From Hofstenia miamia (taxonomy: Eukaryota > Xenacoelomorpha > Acoela > Hofsteniidae), in the NCBI GenBank assembly GCA_900660155.1, contig CABFPE010000771.1, positions 24,222-52,226 on the forward strand: 28,005 bases of DNA, written 5' to 3'. Positions 18,877 to 28,005 of this stretch are shown here, piece by piece. A program made the translations under genes and the position numbers. The number at the start of each line of letters is the position of its first letter. The stretch's first letter is position 1. The notes under the pieces were generated by a model, which saw only the letters and a program-made list of their open reading frames with translations, did not search any database and was not told where the DNA came from.

Positions 18877-19116
18877 GGAGTTGCACGTCTACTATTGAGT
18901 GTCGATCCTGTCTTCCAAGTTCTCTGCTGTACCTAAATAAGTTGAGTTAATTAAGTAGCTACAAAGGCTCTTGCATATTAAATTAGTTTAATAAACCGCC
19001 CACTTATTACAAAGGAGAGAAAACGGAAAAGTGTCAACTCGGATTCGTGGTTAATCTAAGAAAAGTAATAGCTTTCTCTAAATAACACCCTCACGTTGAG
19101 TTGGCATGATTCTACA
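18877..19116 (+). repeat. LTR 3'-end fragment embedded in pol of element 2
   Basis: These 240 bp match LTR1 5724-5963 with no length difference and end exactly at the LTR terminus CTACA. The left junction lies at GGAG and the right at AC, and 227 bp of pol are missing in exchange. It includes the LTR polyadenylation region (AATAAA near 18991). Confidence 0.88.
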
Positions 19117-22100
19117 CGAAGAAGGTTTCGATTCCATCAAGTTTGTGTGTAGTAAAGAATGGCAGAGGAATGATACCGATGTTAAACGCAACTAACCATG
19201 TAGTCAATATAAAAAAGGACACTCTAAAGTTGAAAGGAAAAAAAGTAAAAACCGAGAAAACGATGGTGAATAAAGCAATCAACATAATTCAAGAAGAAAA
19301 CAAGGAATATCAAATACCAGATATAAGAGAAGAGGAGTATCGGCACCTAAGCTCAGAAGAGAGAGACCAACTCATAACAATACTTAAAAGACATGCAAAA
19401 ATCTTTAATTATGGAGAAATAAGTGTGGGGAAGGCGGTTGGAGAAACGCATAAAATCATAACCACATCGGAGGAGCCAATACGATTGCCATGCAGGAGAG
19501 TTCCTGAACAATTAAAAGAACATTACAATACTATATTAAATGAACTTATTGATAATAACATAATTAGGCCAAGTGAAAGCCCTTATGCTGCGCCTACGGT
19601 GTTCGTAAAACAAGGCGAGAAATACAGACTTTGCATAGACTTCCGGAAGCTTAACGACATAACGAAAAAGGACGCATATCCACTTCCGAGAATAGAAGAC
19701 ATTATATATGAAGCCAGTAAAAACAAATACTATACATGCATAGATCTTTGCAAGGCGTACTGGCAAGTGCCAATGAAACCTTCGGATATAGAAAAGACGG
19801 CAATTATAACACCGTATGGACTATTCGAATGGATGTACATGGCCTTCGGATTATGTAATGCACCGGCTACATTCCAGAGATATGTGACGAAAGTTTTAAA
19901 ACAGAACAACAGACAAGTCGAAAAAGGGATAAGTGCGTACATAGACGACATACTCATAGCGAGCAAAACAATCGAAGAACATTTTGAAAAACTCGATAGA
20001 ACGCTAAACATCCTGTATAAAGCAGGGTTACGGGTAAATGGAAAGAAGTGTGAAATTTTAAAGGAACAAGTCGTATTTTTGGGGAGGCAGATCCGGAAAG
20101 GAGAAATTCGGATGAAGAACAACGCCAGAGATATGATTCAGAATATTAACAGCCCGAAAACGAAAAAGGATCTACAGAGAATTATGGGTTTTATTAACTA
20201 CTATGGTTCTTTTATATCGAATGTAGCGCATAAAACCGGAAAAATGACAGAACTGTTAAAGAAGAATAAAGTCTTCGAATGGACGTGGAGAGAACAGGAA
20301 CAGTTGGATAACATAAAGAATGAGTTAAGCCAAATGCCTTCATTAAATACGCCGGACTATGATAAAGAGTTTATTCTCGATTGCGACGCAAGTAATGTTG
20401 CCATAGGGGCATGCTTGGGCCAAATCAAAGACGGCAAAGAAGTGCCGATACAGTTCTTTAGTTGAAAGTTAAAACAAAGTGAAGAAAATTATGGATCAAC
20501 GAAACTGGAGATGTTAGCATTGGTCGAAAGTATAAAGAAATTTCGGTATTTTTTAATAGGACAAACATTTAAAGTGAGAACTGATAATAGTGGGCTTGCA
20601 TGGCTTAAAAAGTTTTCAGGTGATAAGTCGTCAATTGTATCACGATGGATCGAATACTTAAATGAGTTCAAATTTAACATAGAACATCGGAAAGGAACGC
20701 TACATAAGAACGCAGACTTTTGGATGGCGCTACCCGAATATCAACAAGATATAGAAAAAGTCGATGGTGAAAAGAAAAAGTTTCACTTTATGTCACATAA
20801 TGAATATGTAGAATTACCCGAAATCAATACAGACAAAAAAGGGAATGCTATAATGCCAATTACAATTAAAGAAGAGATATCAGAGAGAGATATAATTGAA
20901 AAACAAAAAAGTGACTTAATACTGAAAGACATAAGAGACAAGATGAACAATGACGGTTGGACACTGGCGAAGGAAGCTAAAAGTTATTTTCAGCGGTATA
21001 AATGGAAATTAAATAGTAATGGACTTCTGTACATAGAAGGAAAGACGCTAAGAATAGCGATACCTGAATATTACAAAAGGGAATTAGTTAGGAAGATACA
21101 TGAAAATGGACACTTGGGTATTATACAAACGGAAAACACCTTTAACGCTCGATTTATAACCACAAGCATTCGAAGAACAGTCGAAGATGTGATCAATAAA
21201 TGTAACACATGTCTTATAAATAATAAGAGTCACTTTCCGATACAAGTAGCACCGCTTGAAAAAATCATGGCAACGGCCCCTAACGAAATTGTTCATGTGG
21301 ATTTGGAAAAATTGTCTCAAGACGATGAAGGTTATCAGTATATATTAGTATTGGTGGACAACTTCACAAAATACGCTCGAATGATACCGCTAGATTCAAC
21401 AACCGCAAAAGTAGTAGCAGATAAAATTATAAAAGAGTGGATCTTAAAATTCGGACCAATGCAAACAATAATATCTGACAGAGGTGTTCAATTCGAAAGT
21501 AAATTATTTGAAGAAATGACCAAGCTAATGGAGATATTAACAGAGAAGACAACCGCATATCATCCACAGGCCAACGGAGCGGTGGAAAGATTAAACAGAA
21601 CAATGATAAAATTAATAAGAGTGTTAACGTCGAGAATTGGAGGAAGAGATTGGAGAGAAGTATTAGAAATAGTTGAATATTTCTATAATACATCGGTACA
21701 TACCACAACGGGAATAACCCCATACAAAGCAATGTATGGAAGAGAGGCGGCAACGCCGGTGTCAATGCAATACCATGCATACTCCGAGAAGCCGGATCAC
21801 GATTACATAAGAAGATTGAAAGACCAGATAACAGGAATCCACGAAGCTATGTGCCATAATATAAAGAAGTCAGCTATAAGGCAAGAAAGAAATTTCAACA
21901 AAAAGATATATGGCGAACCACACAGGGTAGGGGAGAAAGTTTACGCATACACTCTTATGAGAACACAAGACGTGAACCAAGTAAGGAAACTTAAAACACA
22001 GTGGTCAGGGCCATTCACGGTAATACAAACACTACCCAATAATAACTATAAATTGAATGACGGACGAGTATTACATTTTCAGAATTTAAAAAGAGCAACA

Positions 22101-22347
22101 GTAAACATAGAGCAAGTAACCCTTGACAAAAACGCAGAGTTTAAAATTGTACAGGTTGATGATGGTACATATGCCGAAATGGACGATCTAGATAGTGTTC
22201 ACGAAGAAGAATTTCAAGAAGAATATAGACCTGAGAGAGATGAACCTGAAGTTGAAAGAAGGATAATGCCCCAGAGGGCAGCTAAAAACAAATTAAAATA
22301 TGACCCAGAGATATGGGATATTAATTTAGTAACTGAATTTAGGAAAA

Positions 22348-24081
22348 ATGAAACGAACGGAACGATCACCGCTGAAATCGAGGAGAGTAAGAAGGAGAAG
22401 GACCCCGCAGACCGATCGTCAAATAAAGGGCGTGAGGACAGAGGGAACATCAGCGAGCTCCACTAACATAGCTAAATCTCCGCAATCCGATTGCCAAATA
22501 AAGGGCATGACGATGGAGAATTCTCCACCCAGCAACAAGCGACGCAGAGTTAGAAGAAGAGCTCCACAGTCCGATTACCAATTAAAGGGTATGACGACGG
22601 AGCAGATGACACCTACCAACAAACGACGAAGAATAAGGAGGAGGTCTCCTCAATCTGATTACCGAATAAAGGGTATGAGGATGGAGACAATAAAAGAAAA
22701 ATCACCCTCTACCAAATGTCAATTAACGGGCAGGCGGGTAAATGAGGGCCATCAACAAGATACTGATCGCCAATTAAAGGGCGTGAGGTTGGAAACACCG
22801 AATTATGCACACTCCCCTTCAACATCTACAAGTACTCAAAGCCAAATAAAGGGCGGCGAGGAAACAGCATCCACGAGTACTCAAAGCCAATTAAAGGGCG
22901 GCGAGGAAATAACTTCAGTAGCTATGGCAAGTTGGGATACACAACCCATAAGTGATGACTCCGATATGGATACTTCGCAGATACCGTCAACGAGTTCAAT
23001 CCCCACAACAACGAGCTCAGGAATTTTTTCGTACAGACAAACATCAACAACCACAAAATCGTCACGATCTGAAGAGAGAGAGAGCCGCATGACAAAAATA
23101 GGACGAGATAGAATACATCCCTATTTCATAGCAAACAGAAAGATGAGATATAATTCCTACGACAATCTATCGCCAGAAACTAAGCGGCTAATACAACACA
23201 GCACTTCCACCAAAGAAAACGAAAGTTATGCAATCCCAATAGTTATTGATAAGAAAAATCGTCCAACTTGCAATATGATAATAGCATATAAAGAGGATAT
23301 GAAGGAACAATTCAACAGACCATACTTCAAAAGTACAGTCCATATCACGTTTGATGAACAATTCACAATGAAAGATGTCCAGAAACTAGTAAAGAATAAA
23401 GACAAAATTATAAATGAATGCGAACAAGTAAACCTCGATAAAAACCATCTGACGATAGTCTATTTTGTAAAAGACGCTGAGATAGAATCAAAAAGACTTC
23501 AAACCAACATCGAAGAAACACTCAAAATAGCTAAGAAACAGAAGACGAGGGTAATACTAATCGTAACACATAAAACAGAAGAATTACCGGACTGTATAAA
23601 AGAATTGGAAATCAGATTAGATAATTTGTTCACAGTGGATAATGGTACAAGAAGAATATCGGAACTGATAAAAATGGACTTACAAATTAATGAAATAGCC
23701 CCAGCGGAGAGAATCATGGTGGAACCTAAAATCGCTATCGACATGTACTATCAAACTCGTACTATGGAACTGCTGGGGATAAACGAAAATTTGGAAGAGA
23801 CTGGAAACTTGTTTCTAAAGTGCAGTATGAACCAAACACCTGAGCATCTGGAAAAGATAGCGACAGTATGGTCGGAGATTAAAGCAGAAAAGCCTACGCA
23901 TGAAGAGTGGCCAATGATAGACATAAGATCGCCCACGAAAAAGTATCATAAAAGTACTGAGGCCACGTTATACGAAAGATGAAGAGTACGAAAACGTCAC
24001 GTGGGAGATGAAAGAAGCCAATGAGATAATCAAAAAGGCGGCCGAGATGGTCATGGAGAGAGAGTGGTCATCCTTAATTAG
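22348..24081 (+). pseudogene. ORF3 of element 2, internally deleted
   Basis: The first 541 or so codons match element 1 ORF3 almost perfectly, including all eight Q-[IL]-K-G repeats. At 23971-23975 (TACGA) the sequence jumps from the position of 13252 to that of 15244 in element 1, deleting 1991 bp. This leads to an early TGA at 23980. The last 120 bp of the gene follow, out of frame and with one more small deletion, to the normal terminator position at 24079. TACGA flanks the lost segment in element 1, consistent with microhomology-mediated deletion or template jumping. Confidence 0.85.
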
Positions 24082-24088
24082 CTATGCT

Positions 24089-24098
24089 GGAGGGGGAG
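24089..24098 (+). promoter_or_regulatory. polypurine tract of element 2
   Basis: GGAGGGGGAG directly before the LTR start TGTGAC at 24099, identical to element 1. Confidence 0.8.
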
Positions 24099-24144
24099 TG
24101 TGACATAATCCATCATTCTATCATGATTGGTCAAGATGAGAGGA
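24099..24144 (+). repeat. first 46 bp of the 3' LTR of element 2
   Basis: The LTR begins normally (TGTGACATAATCC) after the purine tract but is left at GGA, where the sequence switches to the interior of ORF3. LTR bases about 47-585, including the TATA box, are missing from this copy. Confidence 0.8.
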
Positions 24145-25129
24145 GACAGATAGCTAGACAGAAAAAATTTGAAATAGCTGTGGCGCTGATTCCGACGAAC
24201 ATTAAACAGTGGTTGTTGCAGAATGTAGAGATTTTACCGATGTCTCCGACGAAAAAAGTACAACAAAGATTTGAAAAACACTTCACAAGGTTGTTAGTAC
24301 AGCAACATACATTGGGAAGACCCAGCATAATAGAACTAGCCAACCATGGCTAACGACTAGGAATTTAATTAGAAGAGAGCATGCGGAAACAGTGCAGACG
24401 ATTAAAATGGTAGAAGAAAAGAAAATTTACGAGGTGATCACGAAAGAGATAAAAAAATATCTGAAAAATTATCCGCAGTGTGCTTATACCAAAATTATCA
24501 AACGCTCAGAAACCATGAGGAAAGAGGAAAAAATTGCCCCATTGAAATTATTGAAATGGTGAGTAAATGTAAAGAAGAAATGCTACCGGAAGAAAAACTC
24601 TTACAGTCCACCGACATAGCTTTAACTCTGAATACACAACGAGTGATTGATAAAGTTAATATCGAGAAGTGGGGCGAACAGGAGCCCAGTGAACTATCAT
24701 GGGTCGACACCGACGACAAGAGACTACTAGTAGAAATCACGGTGCGACAAGAAAGAACAAACAATATTGTACAAAGAATATTTGGAGAAGTGTATGAAAG
24801 AGAAACCAAATCGTTAATTAAAGTTCTCTGTACAGAAGCATTTACTAGACAAGAGATAGATGAACTATTGGAGCCACAAAACCAGATTGCAGTGGACATA
24901 GAATGTATCACGTCGAAAATGATAATAAAGCCTGAGACTGCCCAGAATTTGATGAAGAATGGTCTAACAGACACTTTCTGGGAAAATATTAAAAAGTCAA
25001 AAAACAATTGCCCCGCGACATTCGGCATGGCCACAACAGCAGAAATGCAAGGCACATATGAGGCGATAGAAGAGAAAACATTGACAACGATATTAAAATG
25101 CGCGCCACCACCGACTATCTTCATACCAA
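24142..25129 (+). pseudogene. displaced ORF3 fragment inside the 3' LTR of element 2
   Basis: It matches element 1 from 13414 to 14508, that is the middle part of ORF3 that is missing from element 2's own ORF3 copy. Within it 106 bp (element 1 13613-13718) are deleted near 24343 and one base is lost near 24527, so the frame is broken twice. It ends at an N. Silent differences from element 1 are common here. It is either a real rearrangement or an assembly product from another family member. Confidence 0.8.
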
Positions 25130-25130
25130 N
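25130..25130. other. undetermined base at a sequence junction
   Basis: The only N noticed in the window falls exactly where ORF3 sequence (position 14508 of element 1) switches to LTR sequence (position 5240 of LTR1). This is what a scaffold join or unresolved repeat would leave. Confidence 0.85.
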
Positions 25131-25854
25131 TATATTACTGATGAACTCGATTTATTTGTTACTATCTTCACAACGTTCTAAGACGATGGATGATCTCGCA
25201 TTGGATGTACTTAGATATTTATTACGATTGTATCTTGATATCTTATTACATATAGTAATTTTAATAGTTGTTACATGTTGCTCAATATTACCTAAGGGAG
25301 ACCTTCGGCCGAATTACAGTTCTTATTTCTTGCTGGCGGCATTGATTGTTTACATGTACAAAGGGCTATTAGTTATCTATCTATATGTAGGGTTATTAAA
25401 TGTAGGGACTCATAATAAGCTATTACAGCTGAACGGTTGCACCACTTTGTTTATTGCACTAGTTCGTAATAACAAAAACAATCAATGCACTAAATTACTA
25501 AGTAGTTGCCATTCCATTTACACTGAGTTCGCTATTCACTATGCCATTCCAGTATTGTTCTCTATCTCACATCACCGGTTCCATTGGTAAGATGTAGCTG
25601 GCAAGTGCGTTCCTGGAATTGCACGTCTACTATTGAGTGTTGATCCTGTCTTCCAAGTTCTCTGCTGTACCTAAATAAGTTGAGTTAATTAAGTAGCTAC
25701 AAAGGCTCTTGCAGATTAAATTAGTTTAATGAAACACACACTTATTGCACAGGAGAGAAAACGGAAAAGTGTCAACTCGGATTCATGGTTAATCTAAGAA
25801 AAGTAATAGCTTTCTCTAAATAGCACCCTCATGTCGAGTTGGCATGATTCTACA
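25131..25854 (+). repeat. 3' part of the outer LTR (LTR3)
   Basis: These 724 bp match LTR1 5240-5963 with no indels and end CTACA at 25854, where unrelated flank begins. The first 130 or so bases differ heavily from LTR1 and LTR2, and the rest is close to them. The polyadenylation signal is changed to AATGAA (around 25728). The rest of the hydrophobic LTR ORF is open to 25590. Confidence 0.88.
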
Positions 25855-26019
25855 ATATATATTACTTAACCATGTCATTTGTTGAGGGATAAATTTTCAT
25901 AATGAATCACTTCTTGGCCCTTCTTTCAATTTCATTCCGCCATTTTCCTTTTCGTCTATTCTTTGGCTTTTTAAAAAATACATCAACAGAAAATCTAAAC
26001 TCATTGACAATCACCATAT
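25855..26019. other. short flank between two LTR-like sequences
   Basis: Unique AT-rich sequence separating the outer LTR from the diverged LTR candidate. No gene was recognised. A 66-codon frame starting at 25902 crosses into the next feature and shows no family motif. Confidence 0.4.
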
Positions 26020-26310
26020 TGTGTAGCATAATCCAAGAATCAATGCTGCAAAAGGAAATAAGAAAGAGATTAGTCAGACAGAGAAGATTAACATCAAATT
26101 GAATTAGGATTAAATTAGTAATAATTGTAAATTTAAATCAATTTAAGTTTAGCATCATTAATTTTGTAAAATGCACCTAAGAGAGAACATTACTAAATAG
26201 TACTTGTCAAAACAATTTGGCAAAACAAAGGGGGTGATATCACTTCCATTATTTTTAGTCAATTCAAAATTCAAATTAACAGGTACTTTTTGATCTGGAA
26301 CTATAAATAG
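26020..26310 (+). repeat. diverged LTR, U3 portion, related to the main family
   Basis: It begins TGTGTAGCATAATCC, close to the TGTGACATAATCC start of the main LTR. Collinear similar blocks follow: an A/G-rich run (AAAAGGAAATAAG), TTTGGCAAAACAAAG against TTTGACAAAACAAAA, then ATTAACAGGTACTT identical over 14 bases, then TATAAATA at 26302-26309. The start-to-TATA distance is 282 bp against 325 bp in the main LTR. The 3' end cannot be placed; AATAAA at about 26756 might be its polyadenylation signal. It is probably an old solo LTR of a sister subfamily. Confidence 0.5.
26302..26309 (+). promoter_or_regulatory. TATA-like element of the diverged LTR
   Basis: TATAAATA placed after the shared ATTAACAGGTACTT block, as in the main LTR promoter. 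Confidence 0.35.
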
Positions 26311-27196
26311 AGAAAAATCATTTAGAGAACTACTGAAGTAAATTCTTTGAAAATCTTATGTTTAGACTTAATTTGGTTTGTTATTATTTCAGAATATCAA
26401 GATAAATGTTAAATGCATTAGTAGTGGTGAGGATACATATCAGGAGTGATTCAAGGGTCCTTGATCCAAACCATGAAACTGCATTTAGGTTAGAGCTACA
26501 ACTAGGAGTTTTTCTCCATTTAGCTGACTATCAATTATTTCAACAACATGTATGCAATAATGAAACTTTGGAGAAATGGTTGGATAACCAATTGTAGGTT
26601 ATTATATTTTATATTAACTAGACAACATAGGAGACCTATAAATAGACTGAAAACGAGACCAAGCATGTATTACTAATTAAATGTAATTTAGGAAGCTGCA
26701 ATTATCTATTTAATTACTTAAATTATTTAAAACCAGTATTTTTCGGTGATGGCTAAATAAATATTTATTAGGCAGCTAGTGACATTGCCAGGTTGTGAAG
26801 TACAAATTACACATTACAAATTGAGTTTGTCAGTTACATCCAGCTTTGAGGGTTGCACTGAGTTAGGATAAGGAACACATAAGCTACTTCATTGAGATGA
26901 GATTTGGAGACAATTCATTGGCAGCAAAGATGACTATGTGTTGGAAGATTTGGAGATCAGGGTTGGCCAGAGGCCTCATGAAAGATCAGTCAATAGGGAA
27001 ACTGCTACAGTCAATCCACACCTAAATAGTTTTCAATTACCACAGAGTTAATCAAAGTTAACTACAAGTGTTAATAGAGTAAAGCAGTTGATGAAAGTAC
27101 ATCCCTACCTGCACTTAACACAGAATTACATTCAAAAGGAATTTATTAATTTAAGTTATAGCTTGGTAGCAGATGCTACAATTGGACTATTCAGTT
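26311..27196. other. AT-rich DNA without a recognisable gene
   Basis: This may include the R/U5 half of the diverged LTR. A 63-codon frame at 26406-26597 (plus) shows no motif I know. No other coding signal was seen. Confidence 0.4.
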
Positions 27197-27198
27197 AA

Positions 27199-27226
27199 AA
27201 TAATAATAATAATTATTATTATTATT
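27199..27226. repeat. AAT/ATT microsatellite forming a perfect 28-bp palindrome
   Basis: AAT-type triplets on the left switch to ATT-type triplets on the right, centred at 27212/27213. All 14 base pairs of each arm are complementary, so the sequence could extrude a hairpin or cruciform. It leads directly into the first copy of the motif repeat below. Confidence 0.8.
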
Positions 27227-27362
27227 ATAGCGCCGCTGAATACCTTGGACTTTTCATAGCTCCTCAAATATCATTTTTAGACTATTATAGTGGCGCTGAA
27301 TACATGAACTATTATAGCGCCACTAAATATTTTTCGTAAAAAAAAATAGCGCCACTGAATAC
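27224..27362 (+). repeat. four copies of a short GC-cored motif
   Basis: Copies at 27224-27243, 27284-27303, 27311-27330 and 27345-27362 share the pattern ATTATAG-CGCCACT-GAATAC. In copy 2 the core reads TGGCGCT. With the preceding AG it forms AGTGGCGCT, the reverse complement of the AGCGCCACT in copies 3 and 4, while the flanks stay in the same orientation. Spacing is irregular (60, 27 and about 32 bp). The GC-rich core stands out in very AT-rich DNA. Confidence 0.65.
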
Positions 27363-28005
27363 TAAATTATTATTAGCAAACATTTTAAAAAATTTTTGGA
27401 AAAAACAGCAAATTTAACAAACAATAACATTAATAACATGCAATCATAACTATGATTGTAAAGTTTTCTAAAAATTGCGTGTAATTGAGCCTATTTGAAA
27501 ATAAATTTTGTAAAAAATTCCCTATAACCTTCATATCCATTTTGAAAATGAATTTGACGTATTTATTTCATTGGAAAACCTTTATTGATGTTCTTTGGAG
27601 TTAAAATGCCAAGTTTACGGATTCATTTAAAGTAAAGTTCGAACTACAAAATGTACTAAAAGTTTGAACTAAATTCTATTAAAGAGTTATGTTTTTATCA
27701 ATTACATTTATCGCTCTAAAAATGAGGAAAATTAATGAAATTCAAAATTAAAAGTTAATTTATTGTAGAGCTATTCAGCGCGCATCTAATGGCATTTAAA
27801 CTGTTTCGATAGCATAAAAACTCATTGAGTTATAATTATCCAAATTTAGTCTACTCTAATATTTACAAAAATCGAATTTTACAAAAGTCTAAAATTGACA
27901 ATTTCTTTTGGCTGCTGCTGTGCAACCAGTATAGATAAATTCGAAAAAATAAAGTTGTTTCACATGGAACTAGTCAGCGCGCATGTTTTCATATATAACA
28001 CTAGT
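27363..28005. other. AT-rich DNA without a gene; CAGCGCGCAT occurs twice
   Basis: No coding region was recognised. The 10-mer CAGCGCGCAT occurs at 27776-27785 and 27975-27984, 199 bp apart, in otherwise AT-rich sequence. Confidence 0.45.

Larger units (their letters stand above)
18521..22466 (+). pseudogene. pol: broken pol of element 2
   Basis: The protease with D-T-G is readable to about 18876. It then runs into a 240-bp fragment of LTR (18877-19116), which replaces the part matching 8167-8393 of element 1 (end of protease and linker). RT follows from about 19117 with Y-I-D-D intact. A TGA at 20463 replaces an arginine codon (AGA) in RNase H. From 20466 to 22466 RNase H, integrase (HHCC, D-D-35-E) and the tail are open and nearly identical to element 1. 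The frame changes across the LTR insert. No single protein can be made from it. Confidence 0.88.
15368..25854 (+). mobile_element. Ty3/gypsy LTR retrotransposon, element 2, defective and rearranged
   Basis: Second copy of the same family in direct tandem, sharing LTR2. The order PBS, leader, gag, pol, ORF3, purine tract is preserved. Gag has several stops and a frameshift. Pol lost 227 bp to a 240-bp LTR fragment and has a stop in RNase H. ORF3 lost 1991 bp between two TACGA direct repeats. The terminal LTR is interrupted by a displaced piece of ORF3 and an N. From about 19,400 to 23,970 it is nearly identical to element 1, whereas in gag it differs at up to about 17 percent of sites in the stretch I counted. 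This marks it as a mosaic. Confidence 0.88.

Noticed and set aside
24084..24353. 89-codon ORF near the element 2 purine tract
   Set aside because: It starts in the purine tract and LTR and runs through a junction into displaced ORF3 sequence. Chimeric by construction.
24478..25590. 370-codon ORF joining ORF3 sequence to the LTR ORF
   Set aside because: It reads across the N at 25130 and a sequence junction, and its first part is out of the original ORF3 frame until a one-base deletion. It is an accident of the join, not a gene.
4650..25859. Target-site duplication around the whole array
   Set aside because: The five bases before 4655 (TCTAT) and after 25854 (ATATA) do not match, nor does any 4- or 6-base variant.
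25902..26102. Minus-strand W-I-M-L-H-N-M-V-I resembling the end of a PIF/Harbinger nuclease
   Set aside because: The match is under ten residues, no other nuclease motif is nearby, and it overlaps the better supported start of the diverged LTR.
1..28005. CRISPR arrays, tRNA or rRNA genes
   Set aside because: No regular repeat-spacer pattern and no cloverleaf or conserved rRNA segment was seen on reading. A tRNAscan-type search was not possible.

Overview
The window looks like a piece of an AT-rich invertebrate nuclear genome. No bacterial gene, operon or ribosome-binding-site architecture is present. The DNA is dominated by transposable elements: two Ty3/gypsy-type LTR retrotransposons in direct tandem sharing a middle LTR, set among decayed remnants of other repeats. 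The primer binding site is a perfect 16-nt complement to the 3' end of an arthropod-type tRNA-Arg as I remember it, which hints at an arthropod or a relative. The species cannot be named from sequence alone. Layout: 1-4654 is flanking DNA without an intact gene. It holds a possible Tc1-like fragment (2226-2480, minus), a frame-broken remnant of a dispersed protein family (2483-3222) and a clearly recognisable jockey-like LINE reverse transcriptase remnant (about 3430-4290). Element 1 is 4655-16676: LTR1 (4655-5963), tRNA-Arg PBS, leader with small upstream ORFs, gag (6205-7820, one single-base frameshift), pol (7811-11743, intact, order protease-RT-RNase H-integrase, reached by a -1 frameshift at TTTAAAT), a third ORF of 1241 codons (11625-15350, intact), polypurine tract, LTR2 (15368-16676). 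Element 2 is 15368-25854. It has the same layout but is broken: several stops and a frameshift in gag, a 240-bp piece of LTR replacing 227 bp of pol, a stop in RNase H, and a scrambled 3' end in which pieces of the third ORF and of the LTR are joined at short microhomologies and once across an N. Beyond it, 26020-26310 looks like the U3 half of a diverged relative of the same LTR, followed by AT-rich DNA with an AAT/ATT palindrome and a short GC-rich repeated motif. The most interesting item is the third ORF. It is as long as pol, lacks a signal peptide or transmembrane segment, so it does not look like an envelope gene, and begins with eight copies of a Q-[IL]-K-G motif interleaved with arginine-rich nuclear-localisation-like blocks. 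The differences between the two copies are largely synonymous over the sampled parts, so it appears to have been under protein-level selection. A splice donor-like site in the leader, inside a conserved basic upstream ORF, and an acceptor-like site 5 nt before the third ORF's ATG would join exactly in frame, suggesting a spliced subgenomic mRNA. How the parts would work: the LTR TATA box drives a genomic RNA. That RNA is translated into Gag and, by -1 frameshifting, Gag-Pol. A spliced RNA would give the ORF3 protein, and reverse transcription would start at the tRNA-Arg PBS and the purine tract. The LTRs also carry a 198-codon hydrophobic ORF that is open in all copies, but its substitutions look neutral. 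All identity figures are by-eye estimates.
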